NCBI GenBank assembly: GCA_016210565.1
Contig: JACQUA010000253.1
Coordinates: 1 to 42,458 of the forward strand
Length of the DNA stretch: 42,458 nt
Source: Chloroflexota bacterium
Lineage (GTDB): Bacteria; Chloroflexota; Dehalococcoidia; JACQUA01
Direction: 5' to 3'
Part shown: in pieces, positions 21,815-31,305 of the stretch
Layout of the letters: each line of letters starts with the position of its first letter
Numbering within the stretch: position 1 is the first letter of the stretch
Notes under the pieces: model-generated
Database searches by the model: none
What the model was told of the DNA's origin: nothing
Seen by the model: only the letters and a program-made list of their open reading frames with translations
Position numbers and translations under genes: made by a program

Positions 21815-22324
21815 ATGGAATTGACCGATTTCGTTATTGAAGCGCTGAATGGCATAGAGCAACAGATTACCAGGAGTCTGGACGGGCTCAGCCATCACGA
21901 GTTGACCTGGCGGCCCGGACCGGAGTGTAACTCCATCGGCCTGATCCTCTTCCACACCTCGCGACTTGAGGATACCGTTGTCCAGGCGAGACTCCAGGGG
22001 AAGCCGGAGGTCTGGGAGACCGGGCGCTGCTACCAGAGAATGAATCTGCCCGCCGGCGCCACCGGACACGGACATACGGTGGCAACGCTCGCCGCATTTG
22101 TTGTTCCGGAACTCCGGGAAATGGTGGACTACGCCAAAGCGGTGCGGGCGCGGACCATCGACTACCTGAAAAACGTGCAGCCCGCGGAACTTAACCGGGT
22201 AATCAGCACACCCCGAGGAGACCGCACTATCAGAGGCACTATCGGGCGTATGCTGACTCATATCGCCGAGCACGCCGGTGACATATCGTACGTGCGCGGT
22301 ATCCAGCGCGGGCTGGGGAAATAG
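21815..22324 (+). CDS. DinB/YfiT-family four-helix protein
   Basis: This 169-residue protein matches the DinB superfamily of metal-binding four-helix bundles. The three metal-ligand His positions are apparent: one in ILFHTSRLED and two in LTHIAEHAGDISYVRG. Members include putative thiol-dependent transferases and many uncharacterised proteins. GGGAGGGAG lies 6 bases before the ATG. It lies between the SDR and the oxidoreductase genes but is separated from both by palindromic repeats, so it may be a separate unit. Confidence 0.82.
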   Translation: MELTDFVIEALNGIEQQITRSLDGLSHHELTWRPGPECNSIGLILFHTSRLEDTVVQARLQGKPEVWETGRCYQRMNLPAGATGHGHTVATLAAFVVPELREMVDYAKAVRARTIDYLKNVQPAELNRVISTPRGDRTIRGTIGRMLTHIAEHAGDISYVRGIQRGLGK

Positions 22325-22352
22325 CGGAGCGGTTACCGACGGCGCAAGTATG

Positions 22353-22395
22353 CCGTCATTGCGAGTCCCGATTTTGTCGGGACTCGCAATGACGG
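22353..22395. repeat. perfect 19-bp stem palindrome
   Basis: CCGTCATTGCGAGTCCCGA, a TTTTG loop, then the exact reverse complement. It belongs to the GTCATTGCGAG repeat family (see 37741-37887). It sits between the DinB gene and the start of the oxidoreductase gene. Confidence 0.85.
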
Positions 22396-22419
22396 GCGAC
22401 CCCGAAAGGAGACACAGTT

Positions 22420-24288
22420 TTGTTAGGCGGTTACACCAGCAAGATCCTCAAGGTAGATTTGACCACACAGAAGGTTGAAATAGAAGCCCTGGATGAACAA
22501 ACTGCGCGAAAATACCTGGGCGGCGACGGGTTCGCGGCTAAGATACTATGGGAAACAACATCGGCAGCCACCGACCCCTTTTCCCCTGAGAACCCGGTCA
22601 TATTCATGACCGGTCCGCTGACCGGCACCATCGTTCCAACCAGCGCCCGTCATATTGTCGCCGCGCTCTCCCCCCTGACCAACATCTGGGGCGCCGGCCG
22701 GGCCGGCGGCCATTGGGGGGCCGAGTTGAAGCGCGCCGGTTTTGACGGCGTTGTCGTAACGGGAAAATCCACGACCCCCGTCTACCTCTGGGTCCACAAC
22801 GGACAGGCGCAGATCGCGGACGCCCGTCACGTCTGGGGCAAGGATACCTGGGAAACGGATGACATTCTGCGGAAAGAGACTGACGCGCGGGCCAGCGTAT
22901 CTTCCATCGGACAGGCCGGCGAGCGGCTGGTGCGCATGGCCTGCGTCATGAGCGATGGGAAAGAAGGGAGGGCGGCGGCCCGGTGTGGGATGGGTGCGGT
23001 GATGGGTTCCAAGAACCTGAAGGCCATAGTGGCCAGGGGTACCACACGCCCCCGGGTAGCCGATGAAGAGGGCTTGAAAAGGAGTATCCGGGAATCCCTG
23101 CCCCCGGAGCGGGTGACCCGCGAGACCTGGGTCAAGAAGTGGAGGGAGCACCGCCAGATCCATTGGAACAAAGGGCGCGTGGGCATCAAGAACTGGCTGG
23201 ATGACGATTTCCCGTCCTTCTTACCAAAACTGACCGAGGAGATGGTATCCGACAAGAGCAAGATATACTACTGCCCCGGCTGCCGCTACAGTTGCACCGA
23301 GTCCCACACCATCGACGGACGCCGGTGCCAGGTCTACGAGTCCATGGTCCCCCTGGGCGCGCTGTGCCTGATAGATGACATGGATGCTTTGCAGGAAGCA
23401 TATGACCTCTGCAACCGGTACGGCATGGACGCCATATCCGTCGGCGGCGTGGTGGCTTTCGCCATGGAGGCTTTCGAAAACGGCCTCATCACCTCCGCCG
23501 ACACCGGAGGAATAAGACCTCTCTGGGGAGACGCCGCGGCCATGGTAGAGATGGTCAGGCAGATAGGAGAGAGCGATCAGAAATTCGCCCGGTTGTTGGG
23601 ACAGGGGGTGCGCCGGGCGGCGGAGACCATCGGGGGAGTGGCTCCGGAGTTCGCCATCCATGTGAAGGGGCTGGAACTACCGGCGCACGACCCGAGATCG
23701 AGCAACGCGGTTGCCCTGGAGTATGCCACGGCCAACATCGGCGCCTGGCACCAGTCGGCGAGCGGGGTCATGATAAAGAACTTCCTCTTGCGCGAACTCG
23801 CCCTGCCGGAAAACCAGGATAGCCTGGAGAACAGGTTCCGCGTTGACGGACGCGGCGAATTGGTGGCCAAGCTGCAAAACTTCCTTTGCTCCTTTGACTG
23901 CCTGGCTTTGTGCAAGGTCTCCGCCCGCGGGACGAACCGTTCCTACCAGGAGATCGCCCCTTCATATTTCGCTCAATGGTTGAGCCAGGTAACCGGATGG
24001 GACGTGGGCCTGGACGAGTTCATGAAGATGGGTGAGCGTGTCTTCAACCTGGAGCGAATGATCAATGTCAGGCGCGGCATAAGCCGCAAGGATGACACCC
24101 TTCCCCCCAGGATGCTGGCCCACAAGCGGGGCAGCGGGGCTGGCAAAAGCGAGGCGGCCAACCACCTACCTCCCCTGGGAGAGATGCTGAACCAGTATTA
24201 TTCTTTTCGCGGGTGGAACGAGCTGGGCATCCCCACCAGGGAAAAGCTGGCTGACCTGGGACTGGAGGAACTAACGGGGAAGAAATGA
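22420..24288 (+). CDS. aldehyde:ferredoxin oxidoreductase (tungsten-type)
   Basis: This full-length 622-residue AOR-family enzyme uses a tungsten bis-pterin cofactor and a [4Fe-4S] cluster to oxidise aldehydes to acids (or, with reduced ferredoxin, the reverse). The N-terminal domain has the typical GGYTSKILKVDLTT start and YLGGDGFAAKIL; GRAGGHWGAELKRAGFDGVV is the pterin-domain motif. Cluster ligands are Cys285, Cys288 and Cys292 (YCPGCRYSC), with the fourth among Cys490/494/498 (LCSFDCLALC). The start is TTG at 22420 with AAAGGAG 8 bases upstream. The tungstate importer at 35.8-39.2 kb in the same window fits its metal need. No small MoaD-like partner is adjacent. Confidence 0.93.
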   Translation: MLGGYTSKILKVDLTTQKVEIEALDEQTARKYLGGDGFAAKILWETTSAATDPFSPENPVIFMTGPLTGTIVPTSARHIVAALSPLTNIWGAGRAGGHWGAELKRAGFDGVVVTGKSTTPVYLWVHNGQAQIADARHVWGKDTWETDDILRKETDARASVSSIGQAGERLVRMACVMSDGKEGRAAARCGMGAVMGSKNLKAIVARGTTRPRVADEEGLKRSIRESLPPERVTRETWVKKWREHRQIHWNKGRVGIKNWLDDDFPSFLPKLTEEMVSDKSKIYYCPGCRYSCTESHTIDGRRCQVYESMVPLGALCLIDDMDALQEAYDLCNRYGMDAISVGGVVAFAMEAFENGLITSADTGGIRPLWGDAAAMVEMVRQIGESDQKFARLLGQGVRRAAETIGGVAPEFAIHVKGLELPAHDPRSSNAVALEYATANIGAWHQSASGVMIKNFLLRELALPENQDSLENRFRVDGRGELVAKLQNFLCSFDCLALCKVSARGTNRSYQEIAPSYFAQWLSQVTGWDVGLDEFMKMGERVFNLERMINVRRGISRKDDTLPPRMLAHKRGSGAGKSEAANHLPPLGEMLNQYYSFRGWNELGIPTREKLADLGLEELTGKK

Positions 24289-24348
24289 CGAACCGCAGCA
24301 ATGACGAAGTCCAAGTGACGAATGACCAAAGAGCAAAGAATTCAGAAT

Positions 24349-24413
24349 TGAGAATCCAGAATTGCCGACTTCCGCGCCATTCTGCCTACCGGCTACTGAA
24401 TTCTGGATTCTCA
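24349..24413. repeat. 15-bp inverted repeat within a word tract
   Basis: TGAGAATCCAGAATT (24349-24363) and its exact complement (24399-24413) flank 35 bases, amid repeated 'attctg/gaattc' words. The structure lies just before the ribosome-binding site of the binding-protein gene. Confidence 0.7.
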
Positions 24414-24437
24414 TTTCGACGCATAAGGAGGAATGCA

Positions 24438-26225
24438 ATGAAAAACAAATGGGTTAACGGTGCAATGGCGATGTTGCTGGCGCTGTCGGTGCTGTTGGCG
24501 GCGTGCTCCGAGGCGGTTCCCACACCGACTCCGGCGCCGGCGGCGACGCCCTTGCAGACATCGCCGCCGAAACCGGCATCTCAGGCACCCACATCCCAGC
24601 CGCCGACATCTCAGCCACCCCCCAAGCCGGCAACCCAGGCGACGGCCAAGCCGACTGCCCCACCCGCACCCAAGCCCACATCTCGAGCACTCTCCAAACC
24701 GGCGCCCGCGCCCAAAAATGAAAAAGTTGTCGTTCTGGCTGAGAGCTTCGGGCTGGAAGGGTTCCTGCCGTCAAACGATTCCATGACGGCCTACAAGTTG
24801 CTGCCCGTCTACGAGGCCCTGTGGGACGTGGACCCCGAATCGAGGGAGCTACGCCCGATGCTGGCGGAAAGCCTGCCTGAGTGGTCTGACGATTCCAAGA
24901 CCCTGTTCATCAACCTGCGGCAGGGCGTGCAGTTCCACGATGGCTACGGGGAAATGACCGCCGAGGACGTCAAGTTCACCATTGAGATGGCGGGACGGCA
25001 GGGCTCGGTAAACCCCGGAGCGGCGGTACTGGCCAAGGCGAAAGTCGAAATACTGGGGCCTTATAAGCTGGCGGTGCATCTCCCCGCGCCTGACTGGAAA
25101 TGGCCTTTGCAGAATGCCACCATGGCCCGTTTCATCCTTCCCATAGTTTCCAAGAAACATATCGAGAAGCTGGGCGAGAAAGAGGCGTCACGCCAGCTTA
25201 TCGGGACGGGACCCTTCAGGTTCGTCAAGCATGAAGTCGGCCAGACCCTCGAATTCGAGGCCGTCCCCAATCACTGGCGGATCACGCCGGACTACAAGAC
25301 CCTGGTCATAAAGCTGATCACCGAACCCGCCACCAGCATTTCCATGCTGCGGACCGGCGAGGCCGATATCGCCGCCATTCCCCTGTCCTTCGTCCCGGAG
25401 GCCAGGGCGGCCGGCCTTGACATAAGGCTCCAGCGTAACGTCGGAGTCATAGGCGTGGCTCTGGGCGGCCTGTATCTGCCGTCAAAGGACACCTTCGACC
25501 CCAACGTGGCCTGGGTACAGGCGAAGGATCCGGCAAAGGCCCTGAAGGTGCGCAAGGCCCTTAATCTTGCCGTCAACCGCCAGGAGATCATCGACAAGGT
25601 GCTCAACGGAATAGGGGGGACGTGGCCCATAATGGCGTCGCCCAACAACGATGCTTCGTATGACCCTGCCTGGAAACCCTACCCGTACGATCCGGAGCAG
25701 GCGAAACGGCTCCTGGCTGAAGCCGGATACCCCAACGGCTTCGAGACAACCATGGTCCAGTTCGCCGCCACGGGGCACGCCACCAGGGAAATCGCCGAGG
25801 CGGTGGCCACCTACTGGGAGAAGATAGGCATCAAGGTCAAACGCCTGCCTATGGACCAGCCCACTCACCGGACCCGGCAGATCGGGCGCAAGAACGCCGG
25901 TTCCGCCTACCCGGCCTACCGTAACTTCAGCGATGAAGAAGCAGTGAATTTCGATACCGCCTGGGGCAGCAAGAGCACCGGGATGAACTTCCTGTTTGAA
26001 AGCGCCCAGTTAGACGCCGCCACTGCAAAGGCGGGTTCAGAGCTGAACAGGGACAAGAGGCTGGCGCTGGTGCGCGAGATACACCGCGACATGTACGAAA
26101 ACTATTACACGGTACCAGTTTCGGTCGAACACATGACCATGGGCGTTAGCAAGAGGATCGGTGAATGGCCAACGCTGACGGGAGACCCGTTTGTAAGCAG
26201 TTTCGAGAATATCAAGCTGAAGTGA
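24438..26225 (+). CDS. ABC transporter family-5 solute-binding lipoprotein
   Basis: This 595-residue extracytoplasmic binding protein belongs to the peptide/nickel (SBP_bac_5) family. It has a lipoprotein signal peptide ending LLAAC (Cys about residue 23), then a ~65-residue Pro/Thr/Ala/Lys-rich tether, then the binding domain (LAESLPEWSDDSKTLFINLR; VRKALNLAVNRQEIIDKVL; YPYDPEQAKRLLAEAGYPNG). ATG at 24438 has AAGGAGG 6 bases upstream. No permease or ATPase genes follow, so it is an orphan that must work with a transporter encoded elsewhere. The ligand is unknown; its position suggests an organic substrate of the nearby oxidoreductase pathway. Confidence 0.9.
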   Translation: MKNKWVNGAMAMLLALSVLLAACSEAVPTPTPAPAATPLQTSPPKPASQAPTSQPPTSQPPPKPATQATAKPTAPPAPKPTSRALSKPAPAPKNEKVVVLAESFGLEGFLPSNDSMTAYKLLPVYEALWDVDPESRELRPMLAESLPEWSDDSKTLFINLRQGVQFHDGYGEMTAEDVKFTIEMAGRQGSVNPGAAVLAKAKVEILGPYKLAVHLPAPDWKWPLQNATMARFILPIVSKKHIEKLGEKEASRQLIGTGPFRFVKHEVGQTLEFEAVPNHWRITPDYKTLVIKLITEPATSISMLRTGEADIAAIPLSFVPEARAAGLDIRLQRNVGVIGVALGGLYLPSKDTFDPNVAWVQAKDPAKALKVRKALNLAVNRQEIIDKVLNGIGGTWPIMASPNNDASYDPAWKPYPYDPEQAKRLLAEAGYPNGFETTMVQFAATGHATREIAEAVATYWEKIGIKVKRLPMDQPTHRTRQIGRKNAGSAYPAYRNFSDEEAVNFDTAWGSKSTGMNFLFESAQLDAATAKAGSELNRDKRLALVREIHRDMYENYYTVPVSVEHMTMGVSKRIGEWPTLTGDPFVSSFENIKLK

Positions 26226-26275
26226 TAGACCGGAGCATTCTCAGAAACCTGGTCAGCGCATAGGCCGACTCGTGT

Positions 26276-26353
26276 CCACCGTAGGGGCGCGGTCACCGCG
26301 TCCGGCGCGGGGCGCCCGCCACCCCGGTCGAGGAAACCTCGCCCCTACGGTGG
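26276..26353. repeat. CCACCGTAGGGGCG palindromic repeat, copy 2
   Basis: These are 14-bp perfect terminal arms around a GC-rich middle, related to 21702-21771 and in the opposite orientation. Confidence 0.8.
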
Positions 26354-26639
26354 TCGGACGATGCTTCTGAAAAGCACCGAGGAATGGAAATGACCAGTGG
26401 ACCAAACCCTGAAACCACCCTCATAATCCATCTGGCTGGCTACGCCGATGAAGGTGTCCTCCATCCCCAGGTGGGTCAACCAGCGGACAGAGCCCGAATT
26501 CCTTTTACGCAGTGAGCCGAGGTTCCAGGAAGTGGTTGACTTCGCCGGCCGCTGGTGCAGGGAACTGGGTACCACCCTGAAGCATGAAAATAACCGCGCA
26601 GGCACGGAGGCCTGCGCTACCTGGTTATTTTCGGACGAA
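26354..26639. other. intergenic stretch with possible gene scraps and a hairpin
   Basis: No confident gene is visible. Short open frames on both strands (plus frame around 26448-26580, reading FLLRSEPRFQEVVDFAGRWC; minus frame around 26345-26605) look protein-like but have no start site or recognised family, so a decayed gene is possible. At 26582-26632 a hairpin with arms GAAAATAACC / GGTTATTTTC and GCGCAGGC / GCCTGCGC resembles the 52-bp palindrome at 6718. Confidence 0.4.
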
Positions 26640-28592
26640 TTACCGCACCATCTCGAAATTCCCGTTCCTCAGTCCCACCTTGTATTGAGCTATGAAAAGG
26701 GCATCGGTCATGTCCAGCCTGTCCCCCGAAGCTCCGTCCGGTTTCACGCTGGCGCCATTCACTGAATGGACCTCCCCCTGCTGATCACCGGTACCCCGCA
26801 CCCCCACCGAGAACTGGGCAATCCACAGCGCATCGACGATATCCACTTTGCCATCGTTGTTGGCGTCGCCCCGCTTCAGGCGGAGACCTGGCGTCGTCTC
26901 ACTGGGCAGGCTGCTGTCACTGCCGTCGTCAATGGGATCAAGCAACAGGCTGATATTGTCATCATCTCCAGTACTCCCGGCGATCCTGGGCACCAACTGG
27001 GCCATTACCACCGGTCCGGGGCCGGAGGCGCCACTCCGCGAGCCGCCAACGGTAACCGTGCCGGCGTCGTTCCTGACATCCGAGACAGGGTTATTGAACA
27101 CCCCCGTTCCCCTTATCCCCAGTATGTTGATCCTGTCGGGATTGAAGGTCGCCTGGCCATTGAAGCTTCTGATTCCATCGGGCAAGACGATCTCGCCATT
27201 GGTCAGGGTATTCCTCACCCTGTCCACCTGCAAATTGATGACCGCTATTCTATCCGGGCCCACGGCCGGCACGAGCCTGACCACAGCCTCAGCATTGGTC
27301 GGCAGCACCGAGACCCAGCCCCTGACCGGCGTTGCCGGAATGGGATCACCAGAGGCGTCTGCCAGGGCACTGACGGTTATGTCCAGCGGGGTGGTGCTCA
27401 AAGTCGTGGCCACAGCAGTAACTAGCAGATAGGCCACAATAATATCGCCCTTCGGACCCGGTATGCCCGTCTGGAATCCGGTGAATAACACCTGGCCGTT
27501 AACGATATTCTTGGCGGCAGGGGCATCGAAGGGCGCCGTCCCTCCAACAACGTCATCAACCCTCACCACCTCCGGTTTGAACCTCACTGAAAGGTCGAAG
27601 GCGCTCAACCCGTTGCGGGCAGTAATGTTCTTAACCGTTACCGGTATCCGGACGCTCTTCCCCAGCGGCAGGTGGGCCGAACCAACTACTACCGACGTTC
27701 CCCTCGTCACCGGCGCAGGACGGGGCGTGACCGTGGGGGTCGGGGTCGGGGTCGCAGGCGGCGCCGGTGTCAGCGTCGGCTTGGGAGTGGGCGTCACGGT
27801 CGGCCTGGGCGTAGGGAGCGGCAGCTTAACATCTATCTTAAGGACGTTAACCAGTGGCGGTCCACCGCCAAGTCCGGAGTGGACAAGGTTTCCCTCGAGG
27901 GAGACCTCCTTATCGACATACTGGCTCAGGTCTACGCGGTCGCTTGCCAGTGCCAGGACCAACATGCCATCCTTAAGAAGGCCGTGGGTACTGTGCTTGA
28001 AAGCTGCTCCGGCTGCTGCCGGTAGCTTTACCAGCTTCCCCGAGGCCGAGATTACCTGGGGTACAGGCGTAACCCCCGGTGTCCCTGTGGGAGTGGGTGA
28101 AGGCTTACCTGTCGGTGACGGCGTGGGAGTGGTCACCACGGGCGAAGCAATGTTGATGATCTCTGCACCGATGATCCGCCCCCATGCCTTAAGGACAAAC
28201 ATATACCTCCCGGCCCGGAGATTCCCAAGGCTGTAATCGTTAACATAGGATGTTATCACCGTTGCCGCGGCGTCGCTCATCTGCCATATCCCCAACTCCG
28301 CCGTTACGGTGTTGCCCGTCCGCGTCGTCTGTCCCCAGACGATTTCAAATCCCGCCGAGGGCAGCATCACGGTAACCCTGACCTTAACGTCGGGATGGTT
28401 CCCGATCATCTCAATGTCGGCGCCAAGGGGCAAATCCCCATAGCGCGTCCCCTGCGTCGGCGTCGGACTGGGCGTGACCGGAACCCCGGAGTCCTTAGCG
28501 TAAGAGGTCGGCTCAAACCCCAAAGGGGTGGCCAAAAGGGTCAGAACGAACAACGCCGGCAGGACGCCCCCTATGAGCTTTGGACATTTCAT
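26640..28592 (-). CDS. secreted cohesin + dockerin protein (paralogue A)
   Basis: This 650-residue exported protein starts with a signal peptide (about 1-31). An N-terminal beta domain (about 50-148), a TPSPTP linker and a small OB-like domain (about 178-257) follow. After a second Pro/Thr linker comes a cohesin-type domain (about 297-430; LGKSVRIPVTVKNI, FDLSVRFKPEVVRVDDVVGG), a second beta domain (about 437-570) and a C-terminal type-I-like dockerin. The dockerin has two calcium-loop repeats (GDANNDGKVDIVDALWIAQF and GDRLDMTDALFIAQYKVGL). Cohesins bind dockerins, so one polypeptide carrying both could self-assemble or link to paralogue B. No glycoside hydrolases are nearby. AGGTGG lies 6 bases before the ATG. 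Confidence 0.88.
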   Translation of the reverse strand: MKCPKLIGGVLPALFVLTLLATPLGFEPTSYAKDSGVPVTPSPTPTQGTRYGDLPLGADIEMIGNHPDVKVRVTVMLPSAGFEIVWGQTTRTGNTVTAELGIWQMSDAAATVITSYVNDYSLGNLRAGRYMFVLKAWGRIIGAEIINIASPVVTTPTPSPTGKPSPTPTGTPGVTPVPQVISASGKLVKLPAAAGAAFKHSTHGLLKDGMLVLALASDRVDLSQYVDKEVSLEGNLVHSGLGGGPPLVNVLKIDVKLPLPTPRPTVTPTPKPTLTPAPPATPTPTPTVTPRPAPVTRGTSVVVGSAHLPLGKSVRIPVTVKNITARNGLSAFDLSVRFKPEVVRVDDVVGGTAPFDAPAAKNIVNGQVLFTGFQTGIPGPKGDIIVAYLLVTAVATTLSTTPLDITVSALADASGDPIPATPVRGWVSVLPTNAEAVVRLVPAVGPDRIAVINLQVDRVRNTLTNGEIVLPDGIRSFNGQATFNPDRINILGIRGTGVFNNPVSDVRNDAGTVTVGGSRSGASGPGPVVMAQLVPRIAGSTGDDDNISLLLDPIDDGSDSSLPSETTPGLRLKRGDANNDGKVDIVDALWIAQFSVGVRGTGDQQGEVHSVNGASVKPDGASGDRLDMTDALFIAQYKVGLRNGNFEMVR

Positions 28593-29205
28593 TCGGCACC
28601 ACCTTTAAACAAGAACAGTTAACGAAGACCCAGGAATATGATAGACGCCACTATCTACAACTTGAAGTCTAGCACAATCTGATTCAAATCCAATCGCCCA
28701 TGCGCATGAGCTTGAATCGCCCGAAGGCACTAGGCCATAGGCATGAGGAGAGCACCGGGGTGAAGCCGGGCAAAACTTCATGGCGAGACCTCCGTCACCA
28801 GTTGCCCGTCAACCCGCCTTTGCCGCCGTCCCATACCCCACGCTCACAGGAACACTGCCCGGGCCAAAACCGGGAAATTGCGGGGTAGCCCCTCATCCCT
28901 GCCACGACCGGCCGCCTGGAGCAAAAAGAGAAAGAAGAGGACGAGGACGAAGAATGAAGCCCACGGTCGTCGCAGGAGACGGCCCGCCTCAGGAATCCCT
29001 CTCCGCGACGGACATAAGGGCTAACTTAAGCCAGGGAGTCTTAACAAGAAACGAAAGCACGAATAGACACGAATGAAACACGAAACACTACACCGATAAC
29101 CGGTATGCACGTCCACAACAGCCCCGCTCCATTCGTGTCAATTCGTGTCTATTCGTGGTTCAAATCACCGAAGCGAACGCAGGGTCACCGCCAGGACGAA
29201 GGTGG
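28593..29205. other. intergenic stretch between the two cohesin-dockerin genes
   Basis: This stretch contains a scrap of the unknown gene of 31555-32322 (listed separately) and a word tract of 'attcgtgtc' repeats near 29131-29160. I see no intact gene or RNA. Confidence 0.5.
28853..28957 (+). pseudogene. 3' scrap of a paralogue of the 31555-32322 gene
   Basis: About 105 bases align with the last ~105 bases of that gene, from the PKPGK codons through the CCCTGCC/CGGTCGCCTGG region to the acidic GAGGACGAGGACGAAGAATGA end. A one-base deletion breaks the frame. It lies upstream of and divergent from paralogue A, just as the intact gene does for paralogue B. Confidence 0.75.
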
Positions 29206-31140
29206 TTACCGGACCAGCTCGAAATTCTCGTCCCTCAGGCCCACCTTGTACTGGGCTATGAAGAGGGCATCGGTCATGTCCACCCTGTCCCCGGAATCCC
29301 CGTCCGGTTTCACGCTGGCGGCATTGACGGGATGGAGGTCCCCCGGGGTGTCCCCGGCAGTCCTGACTCCAACCGAGAACTGGGCAATCCACAGCGCATC
29401 GATCATATCCACCCTGCCGTCGTTGTTAGCATCGCCCCGTTTCAGGAGGAGACCCGGCGGCGTATCGATGGGCAGGTTGCTGCTGCTGCCATCCTCGATG
29501 GGGTCGAGCAGCAGGCCGATTATGTGACTGTCGTTGACGCTTCCGGTGATCCTGGGGACCAGTTGCGTCATTATCACCGGTCCGGGCACGGAGGTCCCGC
29601 TGCGGGAGCCCCCCACAGTAACGGTGCCCAGATCGTTTCTGACATCCGAAATGGGGTTATTGATGGCCCCCGTTCCTCTGATACCCACTATGTTGATCCT
29701 GTCCGGGTTAAAAGTCGCCTGGCCTGTGAAATTTATGGCGCCGCCCGGCAGGGTCGCATCGCCGTTAGTCGTAGTATTCCTGACCCTGTCTATCAGCAGG
29801 TTGATCACCGCAATTCGATCAGGACCCACCGCAGGCGACAGTCTGACCACGGCCTCGGTATTGGTCGGCAGCACGGAGACCCAGCCTCTCACCGCCGCAG
29901 CCGGTATGGCCACGCCGTTGGGATCGGCCAGGGTATTGATGGTTATGTCAAGGGGTGTTGTGCTCAAAGTCGTGGCCACGGCAGTGACCACGAGGTAGGC
30001 CACGATAATATCCCCTTTCGGGCCTGGCACGCCCGTCTGGAGCCCGTTGAAAAAGACCCGGCCGTCAACGATATTCTTGGCGGCCGGCGTGTCAAAAGGC
30101 GGCATGCCTCCCACCACATCGTCAACCCTTATCACCGCCGGATTGTACCTCACGGTGAAATCATAGACCGCCAGCCCGCCGGGGGCGGTGATGTTCTTGA
30201 CCGTCACCGGGATACGGACGCTCTTCCCCAGCGCCAGGTGGGCCGAGCCGACTACCACCGCTGTTCCTCTGGGTACAGGAGTCGGACGCGGGGTAACCGT
30301 GGGCGTCGGAGTGACGGGCGGAATCGGGGTCAGCGTCGGCTTAGGCGTGGCCGTCGGGGTCGGCCTCGGCGTCGGAGGGGGCGGCCTGAGCCCTATCTTG
30401 AGCACCTGGAGCACCGGAGGCGTGCCGGCGGGGCTGACCAGATAGCCACCCACCACAACCTCTTTGTCAACGAACGGCTCCAGGTCCAGCTCGCTTCTCA
30501 GGGCCAGGATCTGCCCGTTTTCTGTTATCAGATTGTAGATGGGCAGTGCCGAAGCCAGCACCTGGAGCTTCACCAGCCTCCCCGCCACAATGATCATAGA
30601 CGGAATCGGGTGGGGTCCCGGGGTGCCGGTGGGCGTGGGGGAAGGCCTTGCCGTCGGCGACGGCGTCGGGGTAACCCCCGGAGGCAAACTGAGGGTAATT
30701 ATCTCCGCACCGATCATTCTACCCCACGCTTTCAGGACAAACAGGTACCGCCCTGCGGGGATATTCCCCAGCCCATAGTCGTGAGCATAGGGCGTTGCCA
30801 CCGCGGCAGCAACCTCGCCGACCTGCCATATCCTCGTCTCGGCCGTTATGGTAGTACCCATTCGAGTGGCCTGCCCCCAGGCGATCTCAAATCCTGAAGA
30901 CGGCAGCGTTACGGTAACCCTCACCCTGGCGTCCGGAGGATTCCCCACCAGCTCGATGTCAGCCGAAAGGGGTAGCTGGACATACGCCGCCCCCGGCGGG
31001 GGCGTGGGCGTCGGCGAGGGGGTAACCGGAGGCATGGTCTCCGCCGCCAGCGACACCGGCGCGGAACGCAAAGGGCTGGCAACCAGAGCCAGTACAACCA
31101 GTGCGACCAGTACGGCCCCTATTAACTTCGGATCCCTCAT
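29206..31140 (-). CDS. secreted cohesin + dockerin protein (paralogue B)
   Basis: This 644-residue protein has the same domain order as paralogue A: signal peptide, N-terminal beta domain, TPSPTP linker, small OB-like domain, long Pro/Thr linker, cohesin-type domain (LGKSVRIPVTVKNI, YDFTVRYNPAVIRVDDVVGG), second beta domain and a dockerin (GDANNDGRVDMIDALWIAQF; GDRVDMTDALFIAQYKVGLR). The cohesin and dockerin parts are the most alike; the OB-like domain has diverged most. AAGGGG lies 6 bases before the ATG. The pair arose by tandem duplication. A role as a cell-surface or extracellular scaffold is likely, with unknown clients. Confidence 0.88.
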   Translation of the reverse strand: MRDPKLIGAVLVALVVLALVASPLRSAPVSLAAETMPPVTPSPTPTPPPGAAYVQLPLSADIELVGNPPDARVRVTVTLPSSGFEIAWGQATRMGTTITAETRIWQVGEVAAAVATPYAHDYGLGNIPAGRYLFVLKAWGRMIGAEIITLSLPPGVTPTPSPTARPSPTPTGTPGPHPIPSMIIVAGRLVKLQVLASALPIYNLITENGQILALRSELDLEPFVDKEVVVGGYLVSPAGTPPVLQVLKIGLRPPPPTPRPTPTATPKPTLTPIPPVTPTPTVTPRPTPVPRGTAVVVGSAHLALGKSVRIPVTVKNITAPGGLAVYDFTVRYNPAVIRVDDVVGGMPPFDTPAAKNIVDGRVFFNGLQTGVPGPKGDIIVAYLVVTAVATTLSTTPLDITINTLADPNGVAIPAAAVRGWVSVLPTNTEAVVRLSPAVGPDRIAVINLLIDRVRNTTTNGDATLPGGAINFTGQATFNPDRINIVGIRGTGAINNPISDVRNDLGTVTVGGSRSGTSVPGPVIMTQLVPRITGSVNDSHIIGLLLDPIEDGSSSNLPIDTPPGLLLKRGDANNDGRVDMIDALWIAQFSVGVRTAGDTPGDLHPVNAASVKPDGDSGDRVDMTDALFIAQYKVGLRDENFELVR

Positions 31141-31197
31141 TGGGCACCCCTTTTCAGAAACAATCGGCCATCCCGACGAGTCGGGACAATGAACGAT

Positions 31198-31305
31198 GAA
31201 AATGTCATTCTGAGCGAAGCGAGCGTAGCGAGCGTAGTCGAAGAATCTTTCGAGGTTGGGCGCCGGACGAAAGACCCTTCGACTGCGCTCAGGGTGACAT
31301 TTTCA
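31198..31305. repeat. 108-bp MITE-like element, CTGAGCGAAG family, copy 1
   Basis: Terminal arms of about 20 bp (TGAAAATGTCATTCTGAGCG and its complement with two mismatches) flank an AGCGAGCGT tandem and a GTCGAAGA...TCTTTCG fold-back. A hairpin CCCGACGAGTCGGG and the word ATGAACGATGA precede it, exactly as before the copy at 37741. It sits upstream of paralogue B. Confidence 0.8.

Noticed and set aside
26448..26765. Possible gene on the plus strand after the binding-protein gene
   Set aside because: The peptide looks somewhat protein-like, but it has no start signal, runs into the opposite cohesin-dockerin gene and matches no family I know. It is noted only as a possible scrap.
27463..28236. 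Plus-strand open frame opposite the first cohesin-dockerin gene with Gly-Val repeats
   Set aside because: The VGVGVGVG repeats are the complement of the TPTPSP linker codons of the real gene.
29155..30897. 580-codon plus-strand open frame opposite the second cohesin-dockerin gene
   Set aside because: It is very long but rich in Arg/Gly/His as expected from the complement of Pro/Thr/Ala-rich coding DNA. The minus-strand protein has a signal peptide, known domains and a ribosome-binding site.
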